A DNA stretch of 64,000 bases from Euzebyella marina (GCF_014855515.1 NZ_JACYFK010000002.1:744001-808000), one strand, 5' to 3'. Positions 17,109-27,274 are shown, counted from the first letter of the stretch. Made by a program: numbers and translations. The notes: a model not told the origin generated them from the sequence alone.

Positions 17109-18872
17109 ATGAACAAGACAATAAATATAAATCTAGCCAACATGCTTTTTCATATGGATGAAGAAGCATACAATAAAATGCAGCGCTACCTTGAGTCGGT
17201 CAAACGCTCGTTTGCCAATACGCCCGGTAGCGAAGAGATTCTAGCCGACATTGAGGCTCGAATTGCCGAACTGTTCAGTGAAAAGCTGGAAAATGAAAGA
17301 CAGGTTATAACGGTCAAAGAGGTCGACCAAGTAATCGCCATCATGGGGCAGCCCGAAGATTACATGGTAGATGAAGACATGTTCGAAGATGAACCAATCA
17401 GCGGTAAACAAAAAGCGCCTAAAAGGGCGAAAAAATTCTATCGCGATACAGATCATAAGTACATTGCCGGTGTATCATCTGGGTTGGGCCACTACTTTAA
17501 TATCGACCCGCTTTGGGTTCGCCTCATATGGATTGTCTTGACCATTGGTTCAACAGGAGCTTTCATTGTCATCTACGCCCTGCTTTGGTTATTGATCCCG
17601 GAAGCTAAAACCACCTCTCAAAAACTTGACATGCGGGGGGAGGATGTCAACATCAGCAATATAGAACGCAAGGTCAAGGAAGGCTTTGATGATGTTGCCC
17701 ACAAAATTAAGAGCGTTGATTATGAAGGTGTAACCAAGAAAGTAAAGAACGGCGGCAAATCGTTTTTTGAGACCTTGGGTGATATTATCATGTTTTTCTT
17801 CAAGATAATCGGTAAGTTCATTGGTATTATTCTGGTTGTTGTTGGTGCTGCTACCATTATCGGAATGTTCATTGGCATGCTAACCATGGGTACCTTAGAT
17901 TGGATCAATCTACCAGGTGTTGACGGGGTACTGAACAACCTGACAGTAGCCCCGGTTTGGGTATTCTCAATTCTCTTGTTCTTTGCCATAGGTATTCCGT
18001 TTTTCTTCCTGATGTATTTAGGACTTAAAATACTTGTCAATAACTTAAAATCAATTGGTAACATTGCCAAGTTCTCATTGCTGGGCCTTTGGATTATCTG
18101 TATCATTTCATTAATAGTTTTGGGTGTAAGGGAAGCGGCTTCCCATGCCTTTACAGGTAGTATTAAAGAAGACTACTCTTTGACTATCGATCAGAAAACC
18201 GACACCCTTAACTTACAACTGGTATCTTCAGAATACTATGATGATGGCGAGTATGTTAGAATGAACGATATGATTCTGGTATATGATCAAGATGGGTCGC
18301 CTATGTTGCAATCTGAAGATGTTCGGTTCAATATCAAAAGATCGAACGATTCGGTAGCTCGTATCACAGTTAAAAAAGAAGCTAACGGGCCTTCTTTTGA
18401 CCAAGCTAGGTCAACAGCAGAAAAAATAGATTATAAGTTCGAGCAAAAGGGTGAGACATTGATGCTTGACACCTACCTTACCACGAATGACCAAAGTAAA
18501 TTTAACGATCAAGAAGTAAAGGTCAATCTCTATCTGCCGACGGGGCAGTACATGAAATATGCGCCTTCGAATACCCGAAACTGGACCATTCGGGCAGATA
18601 GGGATACCAATATAGATGATGCCGAAGATTATTTGTGGATGATGGGCGAAGATGGTCAGTTGAAATGTCAAAACTGTCCGGTTCAAACAGATGATGAAAA
18701 TGGCGAAAACAGAATTAAGATAAATGAAAATGGTATCGACATTAACATCAATGAATCGAACGGAGAGTCTTTCAAAATGAAAATTGACAATAACGGGGTT
18801 CAAATAAAGGCAAAAGACCAGAAAGATTCTTTAGATATTAACATTGACGGAAGTGAAGAAAGCCCTCAATAA
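17109..18872 (+). CDS. PspC domain-containing membrane protein
   Basis: A 587-residue protein. The N-terminal part (about 1-110) is a cytoplasmic domain that begins MNKTININLANMLFHMDEEA. The PspC domain follows at about 115-165 with KFYRDTDHKYIAGVSSGLGHYF and its membrane segment. Three to four more membrane segments lie at about 220-350, and the C-terminal 230 residues are an acidic, repeat-rich extracytoplasmic region (NENGIDININES, NNGVQIKAKD). PspC proteins take part in membrane-stress responses. Together with PadR and the DUF2807 protein it forms a module common in Flavobacteriia. Confidence 0.9.
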   Translation: MNKTININLANMLFHMDEEAYNKMQRYLESVKRSFANTPGSEEILADIEARIAELFSEKLENERQVITVKEVDQVIAIMGQPEDYMVDEDMFEDEPISGKQKAPKRAKKFYRDTDHKYIAGVSSGLGHYFNIDPLWVRLIWIVLTIGSTGAFIVIYALLWLLIPEAKTTSQKLDMRGEDVNISNIERKVKEGFDDVAHKIKSVDYEGVTKKVKNGGKSFFETLGDIIMFFFKIIGKFIGIILVVVGAATIIGMFIGMLTMGTLDWINLPGVDGVLNNLTVAPVWVFSILLFFAIGIPFFFLMYLGLKILVNNLKSIGNIAKFSLLGLWIICIISLIVLGVREAASHAFTGSIKEDYSLTIDQKTDTLNLQLVSSEYYDDGEYVRMNDMILVYDQDGSPMLQSEDVRFNIKRSNDSVARITVKKEANGPSFDQARSTAEKIDYKFEQKGETLMLDTYLTTNDQSKFNDQEVKVNLYLPTGQYMKYAPSNTRNWTIRADRDTNIDDAEDYLWMMGEDGQLKCQNCPVQTDDENGENRIKINENGIDININESNGESFKMKIDNNGVQIKAKDQKDSLDINIDGSEESPQ

Positions 18873-18923
18873 AGCAAGTTTTAAACAATTCATCAATATA
18901 AAAGAACAGTTCGGTAACATATA

Positions 18924-18955
18924 TTGACTTCATTCGTCGTTATCGTACATCTTTG
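18924..18955 (+). promoter_or_regulatory. Possible promoter for the DUF2807 gene
   Basis: TTG (18924-18926), 21 bp, then CATCTTTG (18948-18955), one mismatch from TAnnTTTG. It lies 48 bp upstream of the DUF2807 start, so this gene may be expressed separately from pspC. Confidence 0.4.
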
Positions 18956-19003
18956 TTCCCATCAATCGAAAAACTTAAATCAACAATCTAAAAACCAACA
19001 GTC

Positions 19004-19735
19004 ATGACAACTTTAGTACGCGTAGCAATCGCTTTCATAGTAGCCATATTTCTTTCTTCCTGTGGTTTCGACATCAACATTGGAGACTTCAGTACCGGAA
19101 AGCCGGGTAATGGCCACGTGGTTACCGAAAACCGTAACGTAAGTGGAGATTTTGACGAAATATCGGTCTCCGAAGGTCTTGAGGTGTACATCACCCAAAA
19201 CGATGATTTCAATATTGAAGTTCAAGCCGATGAAAATATCATCGATTTGATAGCGACCGATATTGAAAATGGTAAACTACGTATTCATGCAGAATCGAAT
19301 ATTGGTAGGGCAACCAAAAAGGTTTTCGTCTCATTACCCCAAGTGAGCAGTTTGAGTGCCTCAAGTGGCGCACAGATGAAAACAGAAAACTCTTTAGTAG
19401 CCGAAGATTTACAAATCGATGGCAGTAGTGGTGCTCAAATCAACTTGGCGCTCGATTCTAAAAATGTATCGATCGATGCCAGTAGCGGATCAAATATCAA
19501 TATCGCCGGTGATACCGAACATGCAGACATCGATGTAAGTTCTGGTGGCAACATCAATGCAAGCGACTTTCAAAGCCAAACCTGTAATGCAGGTGCTAGC
19601 AGTGGAGGTAACGTAAAAATCATGGTCGCGAAATCGTTGGTTGCCGATGCCAGTAGCGGGGGCAACATATCGTACTCAGGTGAGCCCAACGTTTCCCAAA
19701 AAAAATCCGTTTCAGGTAGTGTACATCAATATTAA
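19004..19735 (+). CDS. Head GIN domain-containing (DUF2807) lipoprotein
   Basis: A 243-residue lipoprotein with lipobox LSSC near residue 20. The DUF2807 (putative auto-transporter adhesin, head GIN) domain forms a right-handed beta-helix; the repeated turns are visible as LSASSGAQM, DGSSGAQI, DASSGSNI, DVSSGGNI, GASSGGNV and DASSGGNI at near-regular intervals of about 15-25 residues. A role in surface or envelope-stress physiology is inferred from its constant company with PspC and PadR genes. A strong terminator follows. Confidence 0.88.
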   Translation: MTTLVRVAIAFIVAIFLSSCGFDINIGDFSTGKPGNGHVVTENRNVSGDFDEISVSEGLEVYITQNDDFNIEVQADENIIDLIATDIENGKLRIHAESNIGRATKKVFVSLPQVSSLSASSGAQMKTENSLVAEDLQIDGSSGAQINLALDSKNVSIDASSGSNINIAGDTEHADIDVSSGGNINASDFQSQTCNAGASSGGNVKIMVAKSLVADASSGGNISYSGEPNVSQKKSVSGSVHQY

Positions 19736-19757
19736 TCTATGACAACCGTAAACACCT

Positions 19758-19790
19758 AAACCCCCATGCCTCAATGGGGGTTTTGCTTTT
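19758..19790 (+). terminator. Terminator after the DUF2807 gene
   Basis: Arms AAACCCCCAT (19758-19767) and ATGGGGGTTT (19774-19783), loop GCCTCA, followed by a T-rich tract to 19790. Confidence 0.88.
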
Positions 19791-19858
19791 TAAAAAAAGA
19801 CCGTTTGAATTTAAATGGGTCGTTAGGTCTTGCTATCTTCGTATAAAGCTAATTCGCT

Positions 19859-20869
19859 ATGCAACTGACCCTCGACAAAAAAGTGCTTGAGCTTAAGCAC
19901 ACCTTTAGCATTTCGCGTGAATCACATGACTTTCAAAACACACTGATTGTTGGTCTAGAAATTAACGGTAAAGTAGGTTTTGGTGAGAGTACCTCTAATC
20001 CCTACTATAAAATCACCATTGAAAGCATGATGGCCGAGATAGAGGCCATTCGGTCTGAAATCGAAACCTTTGATTTTGATAGACCAGAAATATTTCACCA
20101 ATTTTTGAAAGATTGTCAACTTTCTAATTTTGCCATTTGTGCGCTTGACCTTGCCGCTTGGGACTTGTATGGCAAAATACATGATAAACCCCTATATGAA
20201 GTTTGGGGAACCTCAAAAGACTATTACCCGATTACCAATTATACCATCGGAATTGCCCCCATTGAAAAAATGGTTGCAAAAATGAAAGAAATGCCATGGC
20301 CCATTTATAAAATAAAATTAGGAACTGATGACGATGTGGCTATCGTTAAAGAACTGCGAAAACATAGCGATGCCATTTTCAGAATCGACGCCAATTGTGC
20401 TTGGTCGGCCGAAGAAACTATTCAAAATGCCCCTCTACTCAAAGATTTAGGTGTTGAGTTTCTAGAGCAACCCTTAAAAGCAGATGATTGGGAAGGTATG
20501 GAAAAAGTAGTTCACCAAAGTGTGCTACCAGTTATCGCCGACGAAAGCTGTATCGTTGAAGAAGACGTTGAAAAATGTGGCCTTCATTTCAATGGTATCA
20601 ATATCAAGTTGACCAAATGCGGCGGTCTTACCCCTGCCCTACGTATGATAGAGAAAGCAAAACAAATGGGCCTGAAGGTCATGGTCGGTTGCATGACCGA
20701 ATCAACCGTAGGCATTTCGGCCATTGCCCAATTACTACCACAATTGGATTATGTAGATATGGATGGCCCCCTTCTTATCAAAAACGATATCGCCGAAGGA
20801 GTAAAGATCTTACAAAACGGAGAATTAAAGTTTCCTGAACTGGCAGGATCAGGTATAACGATGAAGTAA
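19859..20869 (+). CDS. Dipeptide epimerase (L-Ala-D/L-Glu epimerase type, enolase superfamily)
   Basis: A 336-residue enolase-superfamily enzyme that epimerises the second residue of dipeptides such as L-Ala-D-Glu, a step in murein peptide recycling. Visible catalytic elements: the KIKLG lysine near residue 152, metal ligands in FRIDANCAW, EQP and ADES, and the second catalytic lysine in IKLTKCGG. The C-terminal GCMTESTVG is typical of dipeptide epimerases. Length is normal. Its stop TAA overlaps the next gene's ATG by one base, so the two are translationally coupled. A TATCTTCG at 19834-19841 may be the -7 element. Confidence 0.9.
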   Translation: MQLTLDKKVLELKHTFSISRESHDFQNTLIVGLEINGKVGFGESTSNPYYKITIESMMAEIEAIRSEIETFDFDRPEIFHQFLKDCQLSNFAICALDLAAWDLYGKIHDKPLYEVWGTSKDYYPITNYTIGIAPIEKMVAKMKEMPWPIYKIKLGTDDDVAIVKELRKHSDAIFRIDANCAWSAEETIQNAPLLKDLGVEFLEQPLKADDWEGMEKVVHQSVLPVIADESCIVEEDVEKCGLHFNGINIKLTKCGGLTPALRMIEKAKQMGLKVMVGCMTESTVGISAIAQLLPQLDYVDMDGPLLIKNDIAEGVKILQNGELKFPELAGSGITMK

Positions 20870-21924
20870 TGAGTTATCATATAGGTTCATTTCCTGGTAG
20901 AAAACTCAACCTCGATGGAGAAAGTTATCTCTATTTCGGGGGAACCGGTTATTTGGGGCTGCAGACAAATGAAGAATTTCAGAACTTATTCATCGATAAC
21001 CTAAAAAAATACGGAACCAACTACGGTGCCTCCCGAAAGTCGAATATTCAAATTGATGTTTTTGATAAAGCCGAGAAGCTATTATCGAATATTGTGGGCT
21101 GCGAACGTTCGCTAACCTTATCGTCGGGTTATTTGGCGGGGCAATTAATGTCGCAAACCTTCAATAATAAATACCATCAGTTATTCTATGCACCTAATAC
21201 CCACGCAGCACTCTACCAAAGTAAGATTCGTCCATATACCACATTTACAGCTTTAAACATAGCAGTTAGAGAACACCTTTCTACACGAAACATCAAAGAA
21301 ATACCCGTTGTGTTTTTAGATGCCATTGACTTCTCAGGATGCAACTATCCTAAATTTGAAGCGCTACAGACCCTGCCTTTAGATGAAGTTATCTTAGTGG
21401 TTGACGATTCGCATGGTATCGGAATCGTCGGGCAGGAAGGAGGAGGTGTTTATCGTTCGCTTTTAAAGCTTAAGCCGAGAGAGCTGATAGTCTGCTGTTC
21501 GCTCGGAAAAGGCTATGCCATTCAAGGAGGTGCCATTTTTGGCAACCGGCAAAGATTGGATGCCTTGGAAAAAACCGCTTTTTTTGGAGGGGCGAGCCCG
21601 GCGACACCTGCATCTATAGGAACCTTTATCGAGGCACAAGACCTTTACGGTGTACAGCGAAAGTTGCTAAAGGAAAACATCGACTATTTTTTGCTTTTAT
21701 TGAAGCACAAAAAGAAGTTTCACTACATGGCAGACCATCCCGCCTTTACATTTTCTGATGTTCAACTTACGGAGTATCTAGAGGCGCTTAAGATTATAGT
21801 GACCAGCTTTCCGTACCCAGATGAAGACGCCCAGTTAATGAGCCGAATCGTTTTGAGTGCGGCCCATAAAAAAGAGGACATTGGACATTTATTAAAATGT
21901 CTCAACGTCCTCCCAGAAATTTAA
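20869..21924 (+). CDS. PLP-dependent enzyme of the alpha-oxoamine synthase/aminotransferase I/II fold
   Basis: A 351-residue fold type I PLP enzyme resembling 8-amino-7-oxononanoate synthase. Visible: YLGLQTNEEF, GTNYGASRKSN, the LTLSSGYLAG cofactor-phosphate region, the aspartate in VVDDSHGIGIVG, and the Schiff-base lysine in SLGKGYAIQGG. It is somewhat shorter than BioF (about 380-390). It is coupled to the dipeptide epimerase by a one-base overlap, which argues against a role in biotin synthesis and for handling of murein-derived amino acids or dipeptides; that role is inference. Confidence 0.85.
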   Translation: MSYHIGSFPGRKLNLDGESYLYFGGTGYLGLQTNEEFQNLFIDNLKKYGTNYGASRKSNIQIDVFDKAEKLLSNIVGCERSLTLSSGYLAGQLMSQTFNNKYHQLFYAPNTHAALYQSKIRPYTTFTALNIAVREHLSTRNIKEIPVVFLDAIDFSGCNYPKFEALQTLPLDEVILVVDDSHGIGIVGQEGGGVYRSLLKLKPRELIVCCSLGKGYAIQGGAIFGNRQRLDALEKTAFFGGASPATPASIGTFIEAQDLYGVQRKLLKENIDYFLLLLKHKKKFHYMADHPAFTFSDVQLTEYLEALKIIVTSFPYPDEDAQLMSRIVLSAAHKKEDIGHLLKCLNVLPEI

Positions 21925-21934
21925 TTCTCTTAAA

Positions 21935-23350
21935 TTATTCTACATCCCAAAAAATTCGGTCCAACAAGGTCACCGAAGGTACGTTACCACCGTTTCTACT
22001 GACCTCATTATCTGGATATGGCAGCCTTCTTATATACTGGCCATTCAAATCAGGGTTTAAATTGGCAGGCAAGGTCATATTCTCATATTGATAGTCGTAT
22101 CTTCTGGCATCATTCCATGTTTCCGGATGCAAGAACATTGCCACCCATTTCTCCTTGAAAATATCATCAATGGTAAAAGCCCCCTCACCCATCGATACTT
22201 CTGGGCTGGCCAAATATGCATCAATATCCTCCTGGGCAACTTCTAACATTTGCATATGCGCAGCAATACCGTCAAGATACGCCTGATAGGCACGAGGCTT
22301 ATCGCCTTCAAAAGCGGCTTCTGCCTCAATAAATTTCAATTCGCTAAAAGTGCTGATTAGAACTGGCGAGGTTTGGCCCGTATAGTACTGGTCTTCTATT
22401 AGAGTACTTCTCGCACCTTGTTCCGGCGCGTTGCCTCTTCCTGCACCATTAACTGTACCTATGTATTCACCGTCATCAGTGGCCCCGACCATCAAAGGCA
22501 ATCTAGGGTCTACCGTAGTATAGGTGGTACCATCAAGTGCTTCAATGAATTGTTCCGAAATCCATCCGCCTAAAACCAAATTCGCATTATCACGGGCCAC
22601 ATCTGACCATGGGTTAATAGACTGCTCAAAAAATGAAAGTTGTGCATTGGCATCATTAGATGCGAAACCGTTATCGACTGCATTCAATAACTCATCTGCA
22701 TCATAAGAAGGTAAATCTTTCACGTGTACCATATACCTTGCTTTTAAAGTGTATGCAAAAGCAATCCATTTATCGATATCACCTGCATAAAGAAAATCGT
22801 CATCCCCTAGACTTGAGGTCGTAGGGCCTTGCAAATTAGCGATACCTTGATCTAGGTAATTCAATATAACTGTATACAGCGATTCGTCAGAATCGTAAAC
22901 CGGTGTAACCGTTTCAAAATTAAAACCTTCGCTGTAGGGCATGTCTCCAAAAATATCGACGCCCATACCCAAGTTCAAGGCCATTAGAACTTGTGCAGCT
23001 CCCTGATAATGACCAGCCCCCTGTTCTTCGGCCTTATCGATTAAAACAACAAGGTCGGTCATTACATTATACAGCCTGAACCAAGTAGTGTTGTTACTGA
23101 CAGGATCCATGGTATCAGATGAACTTGCCGGGTTCGGTGATGCCAGGTACTGAACGTAATTTGATGTTATATCGCCCACGCGAAAAACATTATACGCCGA
23201 TTCATAAACGCTATTGATCATTAACCCAGAGATAGGAGCATCTTGAGGATTATTGGGGTTTTCGTTTACATCGAGATAGGAATCGCACGCCGATAGAACC
23301 AATATCAGGCCTATCGCGAAAATTCTTTTAATATTATCTGAAATCTTCAT
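21935..23350 (-). CDS. SusD/RagB-like outer-membrane lipoprotein (SusD-like family 2)
   Basis: A 471-residue nutrient-binding lipoprotein, the surface lid of a SusC-type transporter. The signal ends in a lipobox LSAC, followed by DSYLDVNENPNNPQ, which is diagnostic of the SusD-like 2 family. Helical TPR-like architecture is expected; the C-terminal NDARRYDY and LPYPDNEV segments fit. The ATG at 23350 (MKISDNIKR) is chosen over the ORF start at 23377 because it places the signal peptide at the N-terminus. It is 44 bp downstream of the SusC gene. No glycosidase, protease or sulfatase gene is adjacent. Confidence 0.9.
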   Translation of the reverse strand: MKISDNIKRIFAIGLILVLSACDSYLDVNENPNNPQDAPISGLMINSVYESAYNVFRVGDITSNYVQYLASPNPASSSDTMDPVSNNTTWFRLYNVMTDLVVLIDKAEEQGAGHYQGAAQVLMALNLGMGVDIFGDMPYSEGFNFETVTPVYDSDESLYTVILNYLDQGIANLQGPTTSSLGDDDFLYAGDIDKWIAFAYTLKARYMVHVKDLPSYDADELLNAVDNGFASNDANAQLSFFEQSINPWSDVARDNANLVLGGWISEQFIEALDGTTYTTVDPRLPLMVGATDDGEYIGTVNGAGRGNAPEQGARSTLIEDQYYTGQTSPVLISTFSELKFIEAEAAFEGDKPRAYQAYLDGIAAHMQMLEVAQEDIDAYLASPEVSMGEGAFTIDDIFKEKWVAMFLHPETWNDARRYDYQYENMTLPANLNPDLNGQYIRRLPYPDNEVSRNGGNVPSVTLLDRIFWDVE

Positions 23351-23394
23351 ATGTCTTATATTTATTAGGATGGACAAATGTTGCCCATTACCAT

Positions 23395-26300
23395 TTATAG
23401 TCCGAAGTTAAAAGTTAGAAAATAGCTCTGCGTACCTGGAAAACCAAGTCCGGTAAAGCCTACGGCATTGCCACCTGCACCAGCTGAAAATGATTCTGGA
23501 TCAAAACCATCCCACGGTGAGTACAAAATAATATTGTTAGCTGCCAAAGACACTCGCATCGACTTAAAAGGTATTCTATCAAGCACCCTGTCACCAAAGG
23601 TATAGGCCAATGAGATGTTTCTCAATTTCACATAACTGGCATCTTGAACGAAGTTTTCGCTAACCCCTCGGTAGTAATTCCTCCAAAAACCTGCTCCGTA
23701 ATCAACTCCATCAGGCCCTACACCTTGCCCTAACCAAACTTCTTGCGTGTTGGGCGAGCCGTCTGCGAGAACACCATCAAAAACCTTGAAGTCATTTCTC
23801 GTGAGAGTATATTCATTTTTACCAAAGGCCGATAAGAAATTATCAAATTGGTTGTACTGCTCAACATCGGCCCTGAAATCTACCAAAAAGCTTAACTCTA
23901 AGTTTTTGTATGAAAACATGTTTCGAAGACCCCCTATCCATTTAGGCACTGCATTGCCCAATATTAACTGATTTGAATTGGTTAGAGGAAAACCATTATC
24001 ACCGATTACTGTCGGCAGGCCATTATTGAGGGATACCGCATTTTCATCGGCACCAAAACGCTCATAACTAGTACCATATAAATTTCCGTAGGCATCACCC
24101 TTTATCAATTTCATGGTAACGGTACTACCGGCGTAACCAAATTGAGATCCGATTACAATTTCATCTATTCCTTCACGAATTGACTTGATCTCATTGTTGT
24201 TCATAGAAAGGTTGGCAGTCGCCGTCCATTGAAAATCACTTTTCTTGATTATATCGCCGCTAAGTACTACTTCGAAACCACTATTCTCAATTTCCCCTGC
24301 GTTGGTTATGTAAGAAGAGAACCCCGTGCCATCAGATATCGGAACAGGAATAATTTGATCTTCGGCATTTGATTTATAGTAAGTGACATCTAAATCTAAT
24401 CTACTATCTAAAAAAGACAACTGCGTTCCAAATTCAACTGATGTTGTCAACTCGGGTTTAAGTTCAGGGTCACCAAACTCGCTGTTACGGCTAAACCCTA
24501 CTTGACCATTTAGAGGAAAAATATCATCGCTTACAAAAGTAGCCCCTAGAATATGAGGGTTGGTGTCTTTACCAACCTGTGCCCAAGAAGCCCTCAGTTT
24601 ACCGAAGGTAAACCAACTTGGTGTCTCAAAATTCTCGGTGAAGACATATCCAAGATTTACAGAAGGATAAAAGAAAGAGTTATTGTCTTTCGGCAAAGTC
24701 GATGAAATATCATTTCTACCTGTCAGGTTCAGATAAAGAAAGTCTTTGTAATTGACCATCAAATCGCCGTAGAAACCGACTAGCCTTCTGATACTTTTTG
24801 CTTGGCCCGTAAATATTTGACGGGTATTGTTGACATTAAAAAAATCTGGAATTACATAATTTTCACCCCTTAAAAATACCCTATCGAATTTTCTTTGAAA
24901 TATATCGTTACCTAAGCGAAGCGTGGTGTTGAAATCGTCGTTCCAATCTTTTTTCAGGGTTATGTAGAAGTTCGAAGTAATATCCTTACTATTAATTCTG
25001 GTCTCTTCGATAAAACCGGTTGAACTTAGGGCTACTTCATTATCTATACCTTTCGGTCCTGGAGTAATCTCGGTTCTCATATCAGTATAAAAGTCAGTTC
25101 CCAAACGATAAGAAAGTGTCATCCACTCCCAAGGACTGTAATTAAAGTTTAAGTTACCGATAACCCTATTTACATCGTCTTTATAGGTACTGAACCTAGC
25201 ATCATAAATAGGATTGGTATTACTATATGTTTTCATCGTACCATCTGGATTGATGTAGTCACGAACATCTTGGGTCTCTGCCCAATACATCATACGCTCC
25301 ATAAACCTATCATGGGGTACCCTGTTACCACCAGAATTGGTATAGTTGATAGAACCACTAAAATCAAATTTCTCATTGAGCTTTAACGTTCCAGAAATTT
25401 TGGCCGATGTACGCGCCCAATCACTAAAGGGAATAATACCCTTTTGGTCAAATCTACCGAAAGAACCATAGAACGTCGCATTTTCGCTACCACCTGATAC
25501 ACTAATACTGTGGTCGGTCTGTATACCGGTGTCAAATGCTCGGTTCCAGTTATCTTGATACTTATGGCCCGGTACGTCTTGAGCTATCTCTGCAATTGGC
25601 GCACCCCATGAAGGCCAAAAGCTTGATGGATCATACTCGCCACTAAATCCTTGACCGTATTCTTTTTGAAGCTTTGGCAGACGATTCAATTCTTCGAAAC
25701 CGACCGATGTGTTCAGGTTGATCTTTACTTGACCTGCCGCACCTTTTTTGGTCGTAATGATGACGGCCCCATTCGCTGCTCTTACCCCATAAAGAGCTGT
25801 TGCAGCGGCACCTTTTAACACCGACATCGATTCTATATCATTAGGGTTGATATCAGAAGCACGGTTTGAAAGCCCACGAGGGGTATTACCATTATCATTG
25901 ACACCTGCCTCTACCGTTGAGTTATCTATAGGCACACCATCGACCACGAATAAGGGTTGGTTATCGGCAGATGGGTCTAAAGAGTTGATTCCGCGTATGA
26001 TAATCCTTGCACTTTGACCTGGCGCACCCCCGGAGTTGGTAATCTGAACACCGGCCACTTGACCTTGAAGGGCATTTACAATATTTGTTTGTTTGGTTTG
26101 GGTTATGGCCTCCGCATCAATACTTTGAGCTGCATACCCCAAGGCTTTCTTCTCTTGCGAAATACCGAACGCCGTAACGATTACCTCGTCAAGTTGTTCA
26201 GAATCTTCTTGCATAACCACATTTACACTGGTCTGATTTGCAACTTCAACCTGCTGGGCCAACATGCCTAAATAAGTAAATTCAAGAATATCTCCTGAAG

Positions 26301-26481
26301 TTGCTTCAATGGAATATTCTCCATCGAAGTTAGTCGTAGTACCCTTGGTTGTTCCAGAAACGATAATGGACACACCGGGTAAGGGTTCACCCGAGCTGTC
26401 AGTGACGTTTCCAGAAATCATTTGCCCCCACGTGAATTGTACACATAAGAGAGCGATCATAGCAATCGTAATGTTTCTCAT
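23395..26481 (-). CDS. SusC/RagA family TonB-linked outer-membrane transporter
   Basis: A 1028-residue TonB-dependent barrel. Order: signal peptide (1-19), carboxypeptidase-like DUF4480 beta domain with SGNVTDSSGEPLPGVSI, a TonB box region (EVIVTAFGI), plug domain (GVQITNSGGAPGQSARIIIRG through RAANGAVIITTKKG), then a 22-strand barrel ending in a terminal aromatic strand (FLTFNFGL). It imports a ligand captured by the SusD partner, powered by TonB. The ligand is not evident; the neighbouring dipeptide epimerase makes peptides possible. No anti-sigma or sigma gene is nearby. Confidence 0.95.
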   Translation of the reverse strand: MRNITIAMIALLCVQFTWGQMISGNVTDSSGEPLPGVSIIVSGTTKGTTTNFDGEYSIEATSGDILEFTYLGMLAQQVEVANQTSVNVVMQEDSEQLDEVIVTAFGISQEKKALGYAAQSIDAEAITQTKQTNIVNALQGQVAGVQITNSGGAPGQSARIIIRGINSLDPSADNQPLFVVDGVPIDNSTVEAGVNDNGNTPRGLSNRASDINPNDIESMSVLKGAAATALYGVRAANGAVIITTKKGAAGQVKINLNTSVGFEELNRLPKLQKEYGQGFSGEYDPSSFWPSWGAPIAEIAQDVPGHKYQDNWNRAFDTGIQTDHSISVSGGSENATFYGSFGRFDQKGIIPFSDWARTSAKISGTLKLNEKFDFSGSINYTNSGGNRVPHDRFMERMMYWAETQDVRDYINPDGTMKTYSNTNPIYDARFSTYKDDVNRVIGNLNFNYSPWEWMTLSYRLGTDFYTDMRTEITPGPKGIDNEVALSSTGFIEETRINSKDITSNFYITLKKDWNDDFNTTLRLGNDIFQRKFDRVFLRGENYVIPDFFNVNNTRQIFTGQAKSIRRLVGFYGDLMVNYKDFLYLNLTGRNDISSTLPKDNNSFFYPSVNLGYVFTENFETPSWFTFGKLRASWAQVGKDTNPHILGATFVSDDIFPLNGQVGFSRNSEFGDPELKPELTTSVEFGTQLSFLDSRLDLDVTYYKSNAEDQIIPVPISDGTGFSSYITNAGEIENSGFEVVLSGDIIKKSDFQWTATANLSMNNNEIKSIREGIDEIVIGSQFGYAGSTVTMKLIKGDAYGNLYGTSYERFGADENAVSLNNGLPTVIGDNGFPLTNSNQLILGNAVPKWIGGLRNMFSYKNLELSFLVDFRADVEQYNQFDNFLSAFGKNEYTLTRNDFKVFDGVLADGSPNTQEVWLGQGVGPDGVDYGAGFWRNYYRGVSENFVQDASYVKLRNISLAYTFGDRVLDRIPFKSMRVSLAANNIILYSPWDGFDPESFSAGAGGNAVGFTGLGFPGTQSYFLTFNFGL

Positions 26482-26750
26482 ATAACTTTTAGTTAACTAG
26501 TTTAACTTAAATATAACAAAATGATAGCCATTTGGTACTTCTCATGTAAGAAATAGCATATTGTCAAATTGTAGTACCGCTTTTTACGATATAGGTTTTC
26601 ACCACCTTCCTATTTAAAAATATTACAATGTCAAACTGCTTTACGTGAATTAAATAATTTCTAATTAACAAGAGAAATATTAATAATAATTCAAAAAATA
26701 TCGTATCTTATTATTGCAAATTGAATATCAATCCTTTAAAACACTGTATT

Positions 26751-27197
26751 ATGAAAAAACTATTCGGATTGGTTTTCCTGATGTTATTTTTGGTATCGGC
26801 TACCATATACACATCTTCAAAACCTCAAACGGCCCCTACGTTAGAGGGCACTTGGGAACTTATCAACCGTTACAATTGGGAAGACGGTTATGTTTCGGAC
26901 ACCATACCCAATACGAACGGATATCAGCAAGTAAAGATTTATAGTAAAGGAAAAGTCATGTGGACGCGTTATTCGCCCGAAGATCCGAACGAATGGTTCG
27001 GCTACGGTTCTTATAATACCACTGATAATAGTTTGGAAGAGCGTTTGGAATATGGATCAAAAGTAATGATGAGTATTCAAGATACGATTGAATCGTTTAA
27101 ATTTGAACTGGTTCTAGATGACAATTCCTATAGCCAAATATCACTTGATCAAAATGGTAATCGAACCTTCTCTGAAAATTACAGGAGAATAGATTAA
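26751..27197 (+). CDS. Small secreted protein, lipocalin-like or DUF4488-like
   Basis: A 148-residue protein with a clear signal peptide (MKKLFGLVFLMLFLVSATIY). The mature part starts with LEGTWELINRYNWEDG and continues in alternating strands, resembling the lipocalin-like proteins of Bacteroidota. No enzymatic motif is seen. ATG at 26751 places the signal at the start. It is followed by a bidirectional terminator. The 269-bp region before it (26482-26750) carries the susC promoter on the other strand and no further gene. Confidence 0.68.
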   Translation: MKKLFGLVFLMLFLVSATIYTSSKPQTAPTLEGTWELINRYNWEDGYVSDTIPNTNGYQQVKIYSKGKVMWTRYSPEDPNEWFGYGSYNTTDNSLEERLEYGSKVMMSIQDTIESFKFELVLDDNSYSQISLDQNGNRTFSENYRRID

Positions 27198-27218
27198 CAC
27201 CATTCTAACATTTACTTC

Positions 27219-27252
27219 AAAAAAAATCCGGCTCAAATTGGCCGGATTTTTT
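27219..27252. terminator. Bidirectional terminator between the secreted protein gene and trxB
   Basis: Arms AAAATCCGGC (27223-27232) and GCCGGATTTT (27241-27250) with an 8-nt loop, A-run on the left and T-run on the right, between convergent genes. Confidence 0.88.
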
Positions 27253-27274
27253 ATTTCTCAAGATTATCTTTTTC

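Noticed and set aside
21935-26481. SusCD pair as a polysaccharide utilisation locus
   Set aside because: No carbohydrate-active enzyme, sulfatase or sensor is adjacent; the ligand is undetermined.
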